This document shows positions 24,477 to 32,185 of a DNA stretch of 32,185 bases, in pieces. The notes below the pieces were generated by a model. It was not told the DNA's origin and did not search any database. It was given only the letters and a program-made list of their open reading frames with translations. The DNA comes from Ruminiclostridium hungatei (GTDB lineage: Bacteria > Bacillota > Clostridia > Acetivibrionales > DSM-1351). How positions within the stretch are numbered: the first letter of the stretch is position 1; each line of letters opens with the position of its first letter. The stretch spans positions 1 through 32,185 of the forward strand of contig NZ_MZGX01000036.1 of NCBI RefSeq assembly GCF_002051585.1, given 5' to 3'. Both the position numbers and the translations under genes were made by a program.

Positions 24477-26336
24477 CTAAACCTTAAAGAATTCTTGTAT
24501 TTCAGCTCTGCTTAATTCTGTATCTCTTGCAATTATATTTATGTTTTCATCGTTATCGAGTGTATTTTTAAGCTTGATAACGGCATTACGAAATTCAATA
24601 TTGTCTTTGTATTTCCCCAAGGTTTCATATGCGTCTACGATTTTGGTTTTTCCTACTTCAACATTAAAAATTGCTCTTGCTAAATCATAACCAACGCTAT
24701 CACCTATTACATCAAGCTTTACAATTTCGGTTGAAATCTCCTTAAACTTTTTTGTGTTAGCGTTACGCATAATTTCGTCAACACGTTCAGGCAATAAATT
24801 TTTATTGTTAATTTGCTGCAAAAGGCTTACTATCATTGTAGCTTCATACTCAGATATATCTCCGCTCTTGTATGTAAAGCTGACAATTTTTCCATATATA
24901 TCATCTACTCTGCTTGCAGAAGCAGTAGTAATAAGATTTTCTGCGACTTCTTCGAGTCTATAAAACTGCGTGTCATTATAGTTGGAAGTTATGGCATCCC
25001 ATTTACCCAAAGCAATATTAAATGCCATAAGGTGATAGATAAAATATATGATCAGGAAAACGGAAAACAACGAAAGCATGCTTCCGCATAAGCTAAAAGC
25101 ATTCTTAACTTTCGGATTTTCTTCTTTTACAATCGTTGGAACAGAATCTCTCGCATTCTCTATGTCTTTCCTTAAATCCTTATAAGAGTGGTAATAATCT
25201 CTATTTTCTAAATCACAATAATTATTAGTACGCTTTCGGGTACACTTTTTTACAATAGACTCTAACTTTTTATGATAATAGACTGATGTACAAGATAAAT
25301 CTCTATTAAAATAAGCAGCATCGTTTAAAAAATTATTCCTGTAGAAATCGTGGATATCATCAGTAAATTGCTTGTTTTTTGTAACCAGCTCAAATATATT
25401 TAGACATTCCCAGAAGGTACCACCAAAAGAGAATATATCGCTTTCGATAGACATTTCCCCTTGTTCAAAACCAGCAGCAAATGGGAATTGGGAATCATCT
25501 GCGGCTTTAGCATAGCATTCGGGTGCAGCATAACCCAACGTACCATACTGATACATTTTATCCAGGTTTTCGTTTTCGTTATAATTCACATCAGATAAAT
25601 GGCTTTTAGCGAATCTATTGGCTTTGGTAACTTTTTTTGACCTACCAAAATCAATCAGCACTAATTCTTTGCCGTATCTCGTTACCATGATATTTTCAGG
25701 CTTTATATCTAAATGCAAGATGTTTTTCTGTTCGGTGACAAATTCCATAATTTCACATAGATTTAACATGAAGAGCAAAATCTGATCTTGATACTTTAAG
25801 GTATTATCATAGTTATAGCTATTATTAACCGCCGATTTTTCATCGTTGCTAAAATTGTGATAATTTATAACATTGCTTAACCCACTGCTAAGAGGTTCAA
25901 TTCTTCTAAGTTTCCAGTACTCTTCCCTACAAAACTCCTCAAGTGACCACCCATCAATGAATTCTTCAATAACACAAAAATAAGAATCGTTGCTTATAAC
26001 ACCACTGACTATTCTATTGCAGGGCAAGCTGAAGTCTCTCAAATTATCGATAACATCGTCTATTCGAACAATAGATCTACATTCCCTTAATTCCTCAAAA
26101 ATCTTCCACTCTTCAGTTTTGAATATTTCTAACCGATCCACAATATTTCCGTCTGTTAAAATAGACTTTGGCTTAAATTTTAGTACACAGGAAAACTGCA
26201 GTCCGCCATCCAGTTTTGTCTTTAAGCCCTTATAAACAATACTTTCCGAACCAATAGCAATAAAGCCGTCTTTGTTTATACCATAAGATGTGTCAATGAT
26301 GTATTTGTAAGTGTTGCCAATCATTTCATTGTTCAT
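24477..26336 (-). CDS. Transmembrane Ser/Thr protein kinase (EssB-like layout)
   Basis: 619 residues. Kinase motifs are intact: a glycine-loop variant IGSESIVYKG (28-37), the ATP-binding Lys in VLK (K53), HLDIKPEN (208-215), DFG (229-231), GTLGYAAPE (265-273) and SDIFSFG (299-305). One transmembrane helix lies at ~412-443, followed by an all-helical extracytoplasmic part of ~175 residues. EssB of Firmicutes type VII systems has the same order (kinase-like fold, TM, outer helical domain) but lacks catalytic residues; here all are present. It may anchor the apparatus, phosphorylate it, or both. The ribosome site (GGGAG) is rather far from the ATG at 26336; an ATG four codons on (MIG) is possible. 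Confidence 0.85.
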   Translation of the reverse strand: MNNEMIGNTYKYIIDTSYGINKDGFIAIGSESIVYKGLKTKLDGGLQFSCVLKFKPKSILTDGNIVDRLEIFKTEEWKIFEELRECRSIVRIDDVIDNLRDFSLPCNRIVSGVISNDSYFCVIEEFIDGWSLEEFCREEYWKLRRIEPLSSGLSNVINYHNFSNDEKSAVNNSYNYDNTLKYQDQILLFMLNLCEIMEFVTEQKNILHLDIKPENIMVTRYGKELVLIDFGRSKKVTKANRFAKSHLSDVNYNENENLDKMYQYGTLGYAAPECYAKAADDSQFPFAAGFEQGEMSIESDIFSFGGTFWECLNIFELVTKNKQFTDDIHDFYRNNFLNDAAYFNRDLSCTSVYYHKKLESIVKKCTRKRTNNYCDLENRDYYHSYKDLRKDIENARDSVPTIVKEENPKVKNAFSLCGSMLSLFSVFLIIYFIYHLMAFNIALGKWDAITSNYNDTQFYRLEEVAENLITTASASRVDDIYGKIVSFTYKSGDISEYEATMIVSLLQQINNKNLLPERVDEIMRNANTKKFKEISTEIVKLDVIGDSVGYDLARAIFNVEVGKTKIVDAYETLGKYKDNIEFRNAVIKLKNTLDNDENINIIARDTELSRAEIQEFFKV

Positions 26337-26458
26337 TTCTTGTTTAACTCCCTTGCTTTTTCAGTTTCGTGACTTCGCGGTAAATTAATGTTATCTCAAT
26401 ACCACAATCCTCAAATATTTTCCCATAGCGATTCCGTTCTTAGGTTATTTTATTTATA

Positions 26459-26593
26459 TCAACAGTATAGTTGCAAACCGCCGTCAAGTTTAGTCTTTAA
26501 GCCTCTATATACTATGCTTCCCGAACCACTAACGGGGATAAAGCCATCTTTGTTTATCCTATAAGACACGTCGGTGACATATTTGCCAATCAT
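26459..26593 (-). pseudogene. Remnant of a second kinase gene (5' end only)
   Basis: 44 codons matching the N-terminus of the kinase downstream: MIGKYVTDVSYRINKDGF, then SGSIVYRGLKTKLDGGLQ, against MIGNTYKYIIDTSYGINKDGF and SESIVYKGLKTKLDGGLQ. A stop follows where the kinase continues, and a further stop (TAA) has appeared just before the MIG codon. The glycine loop reads GSGSIVYRG, closer to the kinase consensus than that of the intact gene. It points to an old duplication; the rest of the gap 26337-26673 holds no gene. Confidence 0.7.
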
Positions 26594-26673
26594 TTAATTG
26601 TGCATTTACGATCTTCAAAATTTCCACATTTAACCAAAACCCATTCCTGCCATTTTAGTATGGCAAGTCCTTA

Positions 26674-26922
26674 TTAACCCCGGGCTCTACAGGATGTATT
26701 TTGAATGAGGTACGAAATCTTAATTGCATCAATTTTATAAGATGTTCTGACTTCGAGGTCTTCTCTTAAATCATTAATAATCTCATATATGTTTTTCGCG
26801 ATATTGTTCATAAAAAAGTCTGTGCGATTAAATGGATTTACATCTTCAAGATTAACTGGTCTTGTGGGCAATATTGATGCAACGCTTCCAAACACATTTC
26901 CTTCAACAACATTCATATACAA
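26674..26922 (-). pseudogene. Unidentified fragment, same frame as the broken AAA gene
   Basis: About 80 codons (from ATG 26916 or TTG 26922), ending NTSCRARG. The sequence is protein-like (NVFGSVASILPTRPVNLEDV, then NPFNRTDFFMNNIAKNIYEI) but has no recognised domain and no ribosome site. It is in the same frame as the AAA fragment upstream, with two stops between (TGA at 27001-27003, then a TAG), so both may be parts of one decayed gene. A weak hairpin (TGCCAT/ATGGCA, 26648-26665) follows its stop. Confidence 0.45.
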
Positions 26923-27000
26923 GTACCAAAGGGATACAGAATGATTTGCAACATGAACAAGTATGATAGAACGTTCCCCAATGAACTATCTGATGCTGTA

Positions 27001-27547
27001 TCAAAAAGATTTAAGTGGATATATGTAGGTGTCTAAACCCATTGCCGTAAACATTGGTCCCAGACCTTCGTCCATATTCGTTCTATTAAACTCATCAATC
27101 ATAGTAAATACCGTATTAAAGTCAGTTGTTGCACGCCTACTTTCATAGCACTCCATGATATCATCAACAATATATCCGTCTTTAGGTCCAATTTTTCCTT
27201 TAAGAGTGCCTGTTGAATTGTCATAAGACACAGTAATTCCTCCTATAACTTTTCTTACATTCCACTCACTATCTGCTGTATGCACATTACATTTGGCGCC
27301 ATACATTTCCACAGGTAAAAATTCAGATATAGTAGATTTTGCAGTTCCCGGAGGACCATATAAAATAATATTAAAGCCAGCGTTAATTGCTGCAATGATA
27401 CTTATTAACATATTATTATCCATTAAAATCCTTTTTTTAATATTTAACAGATGCGTAGCCAAATTACTTTCGTAATCTTTTACAATTTGTAATTCTTTCT
27501 CTGCAGCGTCTTTTATTTCTGCCTCTGAATAAGCTGTATATATCCAT
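27001..27547 (-). pseudogene. Broken AAA_5 (MoxR/McrB-like) ATPase
   Basis: Encodes Walker A GPPGTAKST and a Walker B region VFTMIDEFNRTNMDEGLGPM, typical of AAA_5 proteins, then stops soon after (LDTYIYPLKSF), lacking the sensor and lid regions. A well-placed start exists at 27547 (GGAGGTCAAAATAATG) but is out of frame: the main frame begins TAA-TGG-ATA-TAT. One extra AT in the short AT run right after the start (GATATATACA) would join them as MDIYTAYSEAEIKDAAEKEL. Without it only internal starts remain (TTG 27462). Probably inactive. Confidence 0.7.
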
Positions 27548-27574
27548 TATTTTGACCTCCTACTTATTTCATTC

Positions 27575-27764
27575 CTAAATTCTACGACATAAGATATCAC
27601 AATCCAACGCCTTACAAACCTTCATCAAAACCTCCCTGCTCACCATTTCAACTTTTGAAAGCTTCGTAATATTCCAAGATAATCCTGGCGGCCAATTGCA
27701 AGTCCTTCTTATTCATATCTTTATCAATCAATAGTTTCCATAACTTCTTATAACTTACTTACAT
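27575..27764 (-). pseudogene. Frameshifted XRE-family (HTH_26-like) regulator
   Basis: Two frames together rebuild a small XRE regulator: SYKKLWKLLIDKDMNKKDLQ then LAA, and after a shift SWNITKLSKVEMVSREVLMK then VCKALDCDI. The KxLWKxLIDKxM…KKDL…TKLSKxExVSxEVLxKICKALDCDI pattern is that of ~70-residue Cro/CI-like proteins. A stop follows the ATG at 27764 directly (ATGTAA), and the internal shift lies near 27690. It ends just before the ribosome site of the AAA gene, so regulator and ATPase once formed an operon. Confidence 0.65.
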
Positions 27765-27814
27765 TACTCCACTTTCACTTTCTGTAAGTAGTTTACAGTT
27801 GTGTTTATATGATT

Positions 27815-27907
27815 CTATCACACGATAGTGTGTATCACAAGTGAGTTTCTTCGCGTTCTCAGGAATTTACAGTGATATTTGTTGAATATTCTCTGTATCG
27901 GTGATAC
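27815..27907. promoter_or_regulatory. Cluster of palindromes, likely operator of the lost XRE regulator
   Basis: CTATC-ACAC-GATAG (27815-27828) overlaps CACAC-GATA-GTGTG (27819-27832); 60 bases on, GTATC-GGT-GATAC (27895-27907) overlaps the -10 box of a plus-strand promoter. TATCAC/GTGATA half-sites recur in the set. The position, between the XRE remnant and a divergent promoter, fits operators for such a regulator. Confidence 0.45.
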
Positions 27908-27910
27908 AAT
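27882..27910 (+). promoter_or_regulatory. Plus-strand sigma-A-type promoter
   Basis: TTGAAT (27882-27887), a 17-base spacer and TACAAT (27905-27910). A strong ribosome site (AGGAGG, 27950-27955) lies 40 bases downstream. It is the only convincing plus-strand expression signal in the window. Confidence 0.55.
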
Positions 27911-27962
27911 GATGAACAATGTATAATTGGGGCATTTTAGCAAAGATCCAGGAGGTTTTATA

Positions 27963-28031
27963 GTGGGCAGTCAAACCACCACATTTACGAAATACATAAA
28001 AGACGGCGACATATCATGTATCATCTTTTAA
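27963..28031 (+). CDS. Truncated 22-codon frame behind a plus-strand promoter
   Basis: GTG start at 27963, seven bases after AGGAGG; it reads MGSQTTTFTKYIKDGDISCI and two more residues, then TAA. The promoter and ribosome site are good but the product is tiny. It is either a small peptide or the start of a gene cut off near 28030, where an unrelated minus-strand gene remnant with its terminator begins. No family recognised. Confidence 0.3.
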   Translation: MGSQTTTFTKYIKDGDISCIIF

Positions 28032-28033
28032 AT

Positions 28034-28064
28034 AAAAAAACCCTCCGTTGGTTGCTATACAACC
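28034..28064 (-). terminator. Probable rho-independent terminator
   Basis: On the minus strand GGTTG-TATAG-CAACC followed, after a GGAGGG stretch that can pair with upstream CCTTTC-like bases, by seven T (28040-28034). It lies ~25 bases after the stop of the gene remnant at 28090. The short perfect stem makes it moderate evidence. Confidence 0.45.
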
Positions 28065-28089
28065 CCAGAAAGTCCTTGAAACACGGTGT

Positions 28090-28308
28090 TTATTCAGTTA
28101 GTGTTGCTTTGTTCGGTATCCCTTGTGTCAAATCCAAGAGGTTTTGGTCGCCCGTATAAGGCACAGGCAGTAATTTATACATTTCAATGACAGGCATTTT
28201 ATTTGGTGGAGGTAAGTTGGGGAGCACTTTCACACTTTTGTTTAACAAATACGCAAAATTCCTTAGATATTCGCGCTTTTGTTTAAATTTGCGCTTTTGT
28301 ACGCCCCC
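28090..28308 (-). pseudogene. 3' remnant of an unidentified gene
   Basis: 72 codons open back to a TAG at 28309-28311, without a start, ending GIPNKATLTE. The peptide (REYLRNFAYLLNKSVKVLPN, then LPPPNKMPVIEMYKLLPVPY) looks protein-like; no family recognised. A run of six G at the 5' edge could hide a frameshift. Upstream (28312-28552) nothing coherent is readable on either strand; a 7-bp hairpin AACACAC/GTGTGTT lies at 28509-28527, close to the 3' end of the next gene. Confidence 0.4.
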
Positions 28309-28552
28309 CTATGTAAAAGCAACAAAAAAAGTGTGTCCACGGAAACATAAAACACAGCACAAAAAAGGGGCATATCGCTCCGAACCTTTGATATCAAGCT
28401 ACTTCCGTTCTATCAACACGCAACACTCCACGTGCCTTGAGTGGGTAAAAAAGATGCCGTTTAAAGCCAGTATCCCCTTGGCGGGAAGGTATATTTCAGT
28501 GAAACTTCAACACACGCAATGTGTGTTATGAATATAATCCGGAAATATTCTA

Positions 28553-29884
28553 TTATTGAGGTGCTTTATTCCTTTTTATCTTTTTGGAACGTAACAATAT
28601 CTCTCGCTGAATCTGAGTCGGAGTTAATTTTGTTTTTCCTCCTTCCGTTTTTATAAAGACTTCTCCTCTAGATGTACAATAAAGTAATTCGGAGTCACAT
28701 GATTTCACTACTATTTCAACAATATACGTATCTTTAAGAATACCATTGCCATTAACAATCTCTTTAAAATTAATTGTATATAAATCTGGGCTTATATATG
28801 GTTCTGCCTGTTTAATAAGCTCAGATATTTCCCTCCTGATTTTGTCTTTGTCCGCGTATGTGAGATTAACACCCTTAACTATTTTATCATCACTAATACC
28901 AAATAGAATTGTTCCCGTATCATTTACTTGACTGTTCAAGTACGAAATTATATATATTTCAGCATTTTTTATAATTGAGTTACAGGGATTTTCACCTTTT
29001 ACTTCTTTAAATTCAGTATATCTACATTCTTCCTCTGGAATTTTGTCTCCAATACGGTAATTAATAACTTCTATTTTTTTATCTTTATCATGATTTTCTT
29101 CTATTTTAATTTTATCCTCAAAATTAAAACTATAATTAAATGCTATTGGACTTCTTGTTTCATTATTAATATCATTGTCTAAATATTGGATGTGAATATC
29201 AGGATCTTTGATATCAGAAGAGAGATAAGCGTTCTCTAATAATACAAACTGAATGCCTACAAGATTTTGAATAATTGATAATATGAACTGTACTGTTTTA
29301 GAATCAAACATGCAAAATATAGAATCTCCTATAAAAATAGAATCCTTTGGAATTTTGGAAAGAACCCAAATCAAATTTATAAAGGCTTGTTCTCCACCCG
29401 ATAAATAAATATACCTATGAGCTCTCTCTATCTGATCTTTTAAAAGCTGTTGCATATCCATATTATTAATTCCAGACGCCTCAATAAATTCAATTGATTT
29501 TCGTATATTTTCTTTTGTAAAGTTTCTATTATTTCTTAAACTTTCGTTATTACAAAAAAATATATGATCTCTTTTGTTTATAGAAGCGAAATAATAAATA
29601 TCTTTAAATTGATTTAAGATAAGCTCCGAGGATGATGTGCTATACTTCTTAGTTATATGATTATATCCATTATTAAGGGTGATATTAACTTCTGAAAACA
29701 GTTCTGAATCGCTACAGAAATTCAATATGCTGTCATCGTAGAAAAGTGAATATATCGCTGCTAGCATATTTGTTTTTCCTGATGCATTACAACCAATAAT
29801 TAAGTTAATCTTATCACTATATAAGTTGAAACTAGCATGCTTAATTGGACCAAAATTTAATAATTCTATTTTGCTAATATACAT
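28553..29884 (-). CDS. ABC-type ATPase fused to an AlbA_2 (Schlafen-like) domain
   Basis: 443 residues in two parts. Residues 1-~235 form an SMC/RecF-like ATPase: FGPIKHASFNLY, Walker A GCNASGKT (31-38), signature LSGGEQ (161-166), and a Walker B-like IFIGDS (183-188) in which the usual catalytic Glu after Asp is Ser. Residues ~285-420 match AlbA_2/Schlafen-type domains: ECRYTEFKE, NAEIYIISYLNSQVNDTGTI, LFGISDDKIVKGV, and a C-terminal GEVFIKTEGGKTKL. Such fusions occur in defence and regulatory contexts. The start follows GAGAGGTAAGAG. It lies 83 bases after the large unknown gene and is probably its partner. Confidence 0.8.
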   Translation of the reverse strand: MYISKIELLNFGPIKHASFNLYSDKINLIIGCNASGKTNMLAAIYSLFYDDSILNFCSDSELFSEVNITLNNGYNHITKKYSTSSSELILNQFKDIYYFASINKRDHIFFCNNESLRNNRNFTKENIRKSIEFIEASGINNMDMQQLLKDQIERAHRYIYLSGGEQAFINLIWVLSKIPKDSIFIGDSIFCMFDSKTVQFILSIIQNLVGIQFVLLENAYLSSDIKDPDIHIQYLDNDINNETRSPIAFNYSFNFEDKIKIEENHDKDKKIEVINYRIGDKIPEEECRYTEFKEVKGENPCNSIIKNAEIYIISYLNSQVNDTGTILFGISDDKIVKGVNLTYADKDKIRREISELIKQAEPYISPDLYTINFKEIVNGNGILKDTYIVEIVVKSCDSELLYCTSRGEVFIKTEGGKTKLTPTQIQREILLRSKKIKRNKAPQ

Positions 29885-29967
29885 CTCTTACCTCTCGTCT
29901 AAAACAGTATATCATTATTTTTTTATCTATGGTCTTCAGACTTTCAACACTTAAGTATAACAAAGTT

Positions 29968-32185
29968 CTATATTATAGACGCTTTTGCGTATTTAAGAAT
30001 TTCATTTAGACAAGTATTCAATTCAACATCGTCAAATAAATAATTATCTTCGATTACAGCTTTCTTTAAATAATCTATTTTGTTAACAAAATAGGTTGGT
30101 GCAACATTTCTATTTTTTTCTAACATGGTCTCAATTTGATCTTTCTTATTTTTCTGCAATCTAGATAAATACTTTTTTTCTTCTATATCATCGCTTGTTA
30201 AGTTTTTAGCATATTGGGAATATTCCCATAATTGCAGATATGTATTATCAATATTTTCTAAGTTAGAATAATCTTTTTCCTTCTCCAACTGAAATTCATC
30301 ATTAAAACAAGATAAGATATCATTTGTTATTTCTATTGGCAGTGGAGGAGTTATATCTTTTAATTCTGATTCACTTTCTGTAGTAAAATAAGCCTTAACT
30401 TTTTCTAAAGATAATTTACTTATACTTAATCCATTTTTTGTTACTGTAGTAGATCCATTACAAAATAAAATATATATGTAGTCCACTTCTAAATCTATAA
30501 CAGGAACAAAAACTAAGATTAACGTAGATATTTTATTTTCATCTTCTATGTCAAAATTTTTTATTATTATCGGAACTTTTTTAATATACCCCTCTTCGAT
30601 TATTTTTGAAGGAAATACGAAATCGAAACCAAATTGATTTGTCTCGTCAATTTTGCTGATAATAGAAGATAGATACTGCCTATCTTTTTGTATTTTCCAT
30701 AGATTCACTGAATTTTTATTATAAAAAAAGTTATTCCTAACGTTTAGGTAATAATCATTCAAGATTATTAACCTGTTTATCCAAAAAACCTCTTCTTTGC
30801 ATAACCTATCAAAATCGGCAATAAAATTATTCGATTCATTTGCAATATTATTAAAAAAACTTTGCATCTCGAAAAGCTTATTTTCTGCATCTCTCAAATT
30901 AAGAAAAGCAAGCCTTGTGTTATTATCATTTTTTTTCATTAATAAAGAAACCATTTGATTCGTATAATTTCTGATAGATGAAAAATAAGCACCTTTTACC
31001 TTTGAAGTATCCGGTAATTCTTGCGGTTTTTCAAATGGACGCTTCTGGTGTGGATACAATTTTTCCATTCTTAATGAAACAAAAATATTATCCCTTAGTT
31101 CATCAATATATTCTAACAGTTCATTATTTATTTTTTGCTTGTTTAATATTTTCTCTAAAATATATACATTATGTTTAAATAATTTTACAATCTTTTCTCT
31201 TAATTCATACCAAAAGCAAAGCAAATCGTATACAGAGGCGCATTCATAATTAGACATTATTGTATCTGCCCAAAGATTTGCAAATTCTGAATTGAAGGAA
31301 ATTATTATATTTCTTATTGGCATTTCTTTATGTGCATCGTCAGGTATATTAAGAAAATTAAGCATTTCTATTGAAGGCTTAATTTTATCAGCGCAATATG
31401 TCTCATATATAGGCAATACTTTACAAATAATATTTAACCTTTTAACACTTTCTTGATTTGCAGTTTTTATTTGATCCGGCAGTAATATATATTCTACATG
31501 TATTTCTTTGTGATCTGGATTTTCATATATTTTTAAGGAAGAGGTTACTATCTTCAAATATTCTAATATTTCCCGTTTATTATTTTCTATAAAATATAAA
31601 TAATCAGTCTTTTTCAAAATCCACCAATTATACATTAATTGTGCAATGGCTTCTATGCCCCATCTTTCTTTATTATTCCATACGTCGGACATTGATAATT
31701 TTGTGACTATATCAAATTCTTTATCGACTTTAATAAGCCAGCTTGCTAGATTTGCATAATTATTGAGATCACGATTTAATTGGTGTTGTTTAAGTTTGTT
31801 AAAAATATAATATGAATAAATGTAAAAATCCGTCTCTTGTATTTTAAATTTACCAATTTTATCTGAAAGTTCACTTAAATACTTAATATTACTATCCTCT
31901 GGCATAATCTTCTGTAGTTCATTCAAAGTCCTTACTTCTGTATTAACTTCTTCAAATCGGTTGAAAGGATTAACTTCGGATAACAATAACATTAATCCTC
32001 CATGCTCGTTAGCATCATCAAAAAGAGGTCGATTATTATTATAGTAATCTAATACGCTACCGCTATAAAGACCTCTTAAAGCATTTAAAAAATACGTATA
32101 GTTATTGTCGAAAGTACTATCTATTAAATCTCTATAAAACTTATCCTTATCTTCTTTTATGTAAAAAGCCAAGTTGGAATATAAT
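29968..32185 (-). CDS. Large protein of unknown family, partner of the ATPase-AlbA_2 protein (5' end outside window)
   Basis: At least 738 codons, open to the right edge; a TTG at 32172 could start it but lacks a ribosome site, so the true start is probably outside. Largely helical N-terminal two-thirds (for example IEAIAQLMYNWWILKKTDYL), then a more beta-rich part near 500-600 (FDFVFPSKIIEEG, STLILVFVPVIDLEVDYIYI) and a charged helical end. No membrane segment, nuclease motif or P-loop seen. The base composition is strongly AT-rich like its neighbour and unlike the secretion locus. Together the two may form a two-gene defence or stress system. Confidence 0.7.
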   Translation of the reverse strand, partial: LYSNLAFYIKEDKDKFYRDLIDSTFDNNYTYFLNALRGLYSGSVLDYYNNNRPLFDDANEHGGLMLLLSEVNPFNRFEEVNTEVRTLNELQKIMPEDSNIKYLSELSDKIGKFKIQETDFYIYSYYIFNKLKQHQLNRDLNNYANLASWLIKVDKEFDIVTKLSMSDVWNNKERWGIEAIAQLMYNWWILKKTDYLYFIENNKREILEYLKIVTSSLKIYENPDHKEIHVEYILLPDQIKTANQESVKRLNIICKVLPIYETYCADKIKPSIEMLNFLNIPDDAHKEMPIRNIIISFNSEFANLWADTIMSNYECASVYDLLCFWYELREKIVKLFKHNVYILEKILNKQKINNELLEYIDELRDNIFVSLRMEKLYPHQKRPFEKPQELPDTSKVKGAYFSSIRNYTNQMVSLLMKKNDNNTRLAFLNLRDAENKLFEMQSFFNNIANESNNFIADFDRLCKEEVFWINRLIILNDYYLNVRNNFFYNKNSVNLWKIQKDRQYLSSIISKIDETNQFGFDFVFPSKIIEEGYIKKVPIIIKNFDIEDENKISTLILVFVPVIDLEVDYIYILFCNGSTTVTKNGLSISKLSLEKVKAYFTTESESELKDITPPLPIEITNDILSCFNDEFQLEKEKDYSNLENIDNTYLQLWEYSQYAKNLTSDDIEEKKYLSRLQKNKKDQIETMLEKNRNVAPTYFVNKIDYLKKAVIEDNYLFDDVELNTCLNEILKYAKASII

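Noticed and set aside
27815-27832. Palindromes considered as recombination or attachment sites.
   Set aside because: They lie between a regulator remnant and a promoter and one overlaps a -10 box, so operators are the simpler reading.
28509-28527. Hairpin AACACAC/GTGTGTT as terminator of the ATPase-AlbA_2 gene.
   Set aside because: No U run follows the stem; reported only in passing.
28187-28531. A 114-codon plus-strand frame in the degenerate region.
   Set aside because: No ribosome site, odd composition, and the minus strand carries the more protein-like remnant (28090-28308).

Overview
The window looks like a low-GC Clostridia chromosome (Firmicutes). Strong AGGAGG-type ribosome binding sites, tightly packed minus-strand genes, EssC and WXG100 proteins, and a signal-peptide plus Ig-repeat surface protein support this; genus is not resolvable from the sequence. 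All confident protein genes lie on the minus strand, so transcription runs from high to low coordinates.

Positions 26336 to 1 hold a type VII (ESX/WXG100) secretion locus of unusual composition. In transcription order: a transmembrane Ser/Thr kinase with intact catalytic motifs (24477-26336), two small membrane proteins, a 2001-residue Ig-repeat surface protein with signal peptide and C-terminal membrane anchor (17714-23719), then a clear sigma-A-type promoter and a toxin region (10738-17386). Next come a SUKH immunity gene, a TPR protein, three WXG100-like small proteins, a protein built from exact 23-residue repeats, an EssC motor split into two genes (ubiquitin-like/TM/D0/D1, then D2/D3), and a canonical WXG100 protein. 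After a 270-bp MITE-like insertion follow a 54-residue protein and a third toxin cut by the window edge. I recognise no separate EssA, EssB, EsaA or EsaB; the kinase, the giant surface protein and the N-terminus of EssC may fill those roles (inference).

The toxin region is a polymorphic-toxin array. Two full-length toxins share a near-identical N-terminal and membrane-active part of about 285 residues and differ in their C-terminal HNH/Endo VII-type nuclease domains. One is followed by three immunity paralogues alternating with two orphan toxin tails, at an exact 847-bp period. Scraps of toxin and immunity genes lie between cassettes, showing repeated recombination.

Positions 26337-28552 are a gene graveyard: a remnant of a second kinase copy, a broken AAA ATPase, a frameshifted XRE regulator next to palindromes and a plus-strand promoter, and an unidentified 3' gene fragment with a terminator. 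From 28553 to the right edge the DNA is visibly more AT-rich and carries two genes: an ABC-type ATPase fused to an AlbA_2/Schlafen-like domain, and a large protein of unknown family that runs off the window. This pair is a candidate defence or stress module. No tRNA, rRNA, CRISPR array, riboswitch or intact transposase was seen.
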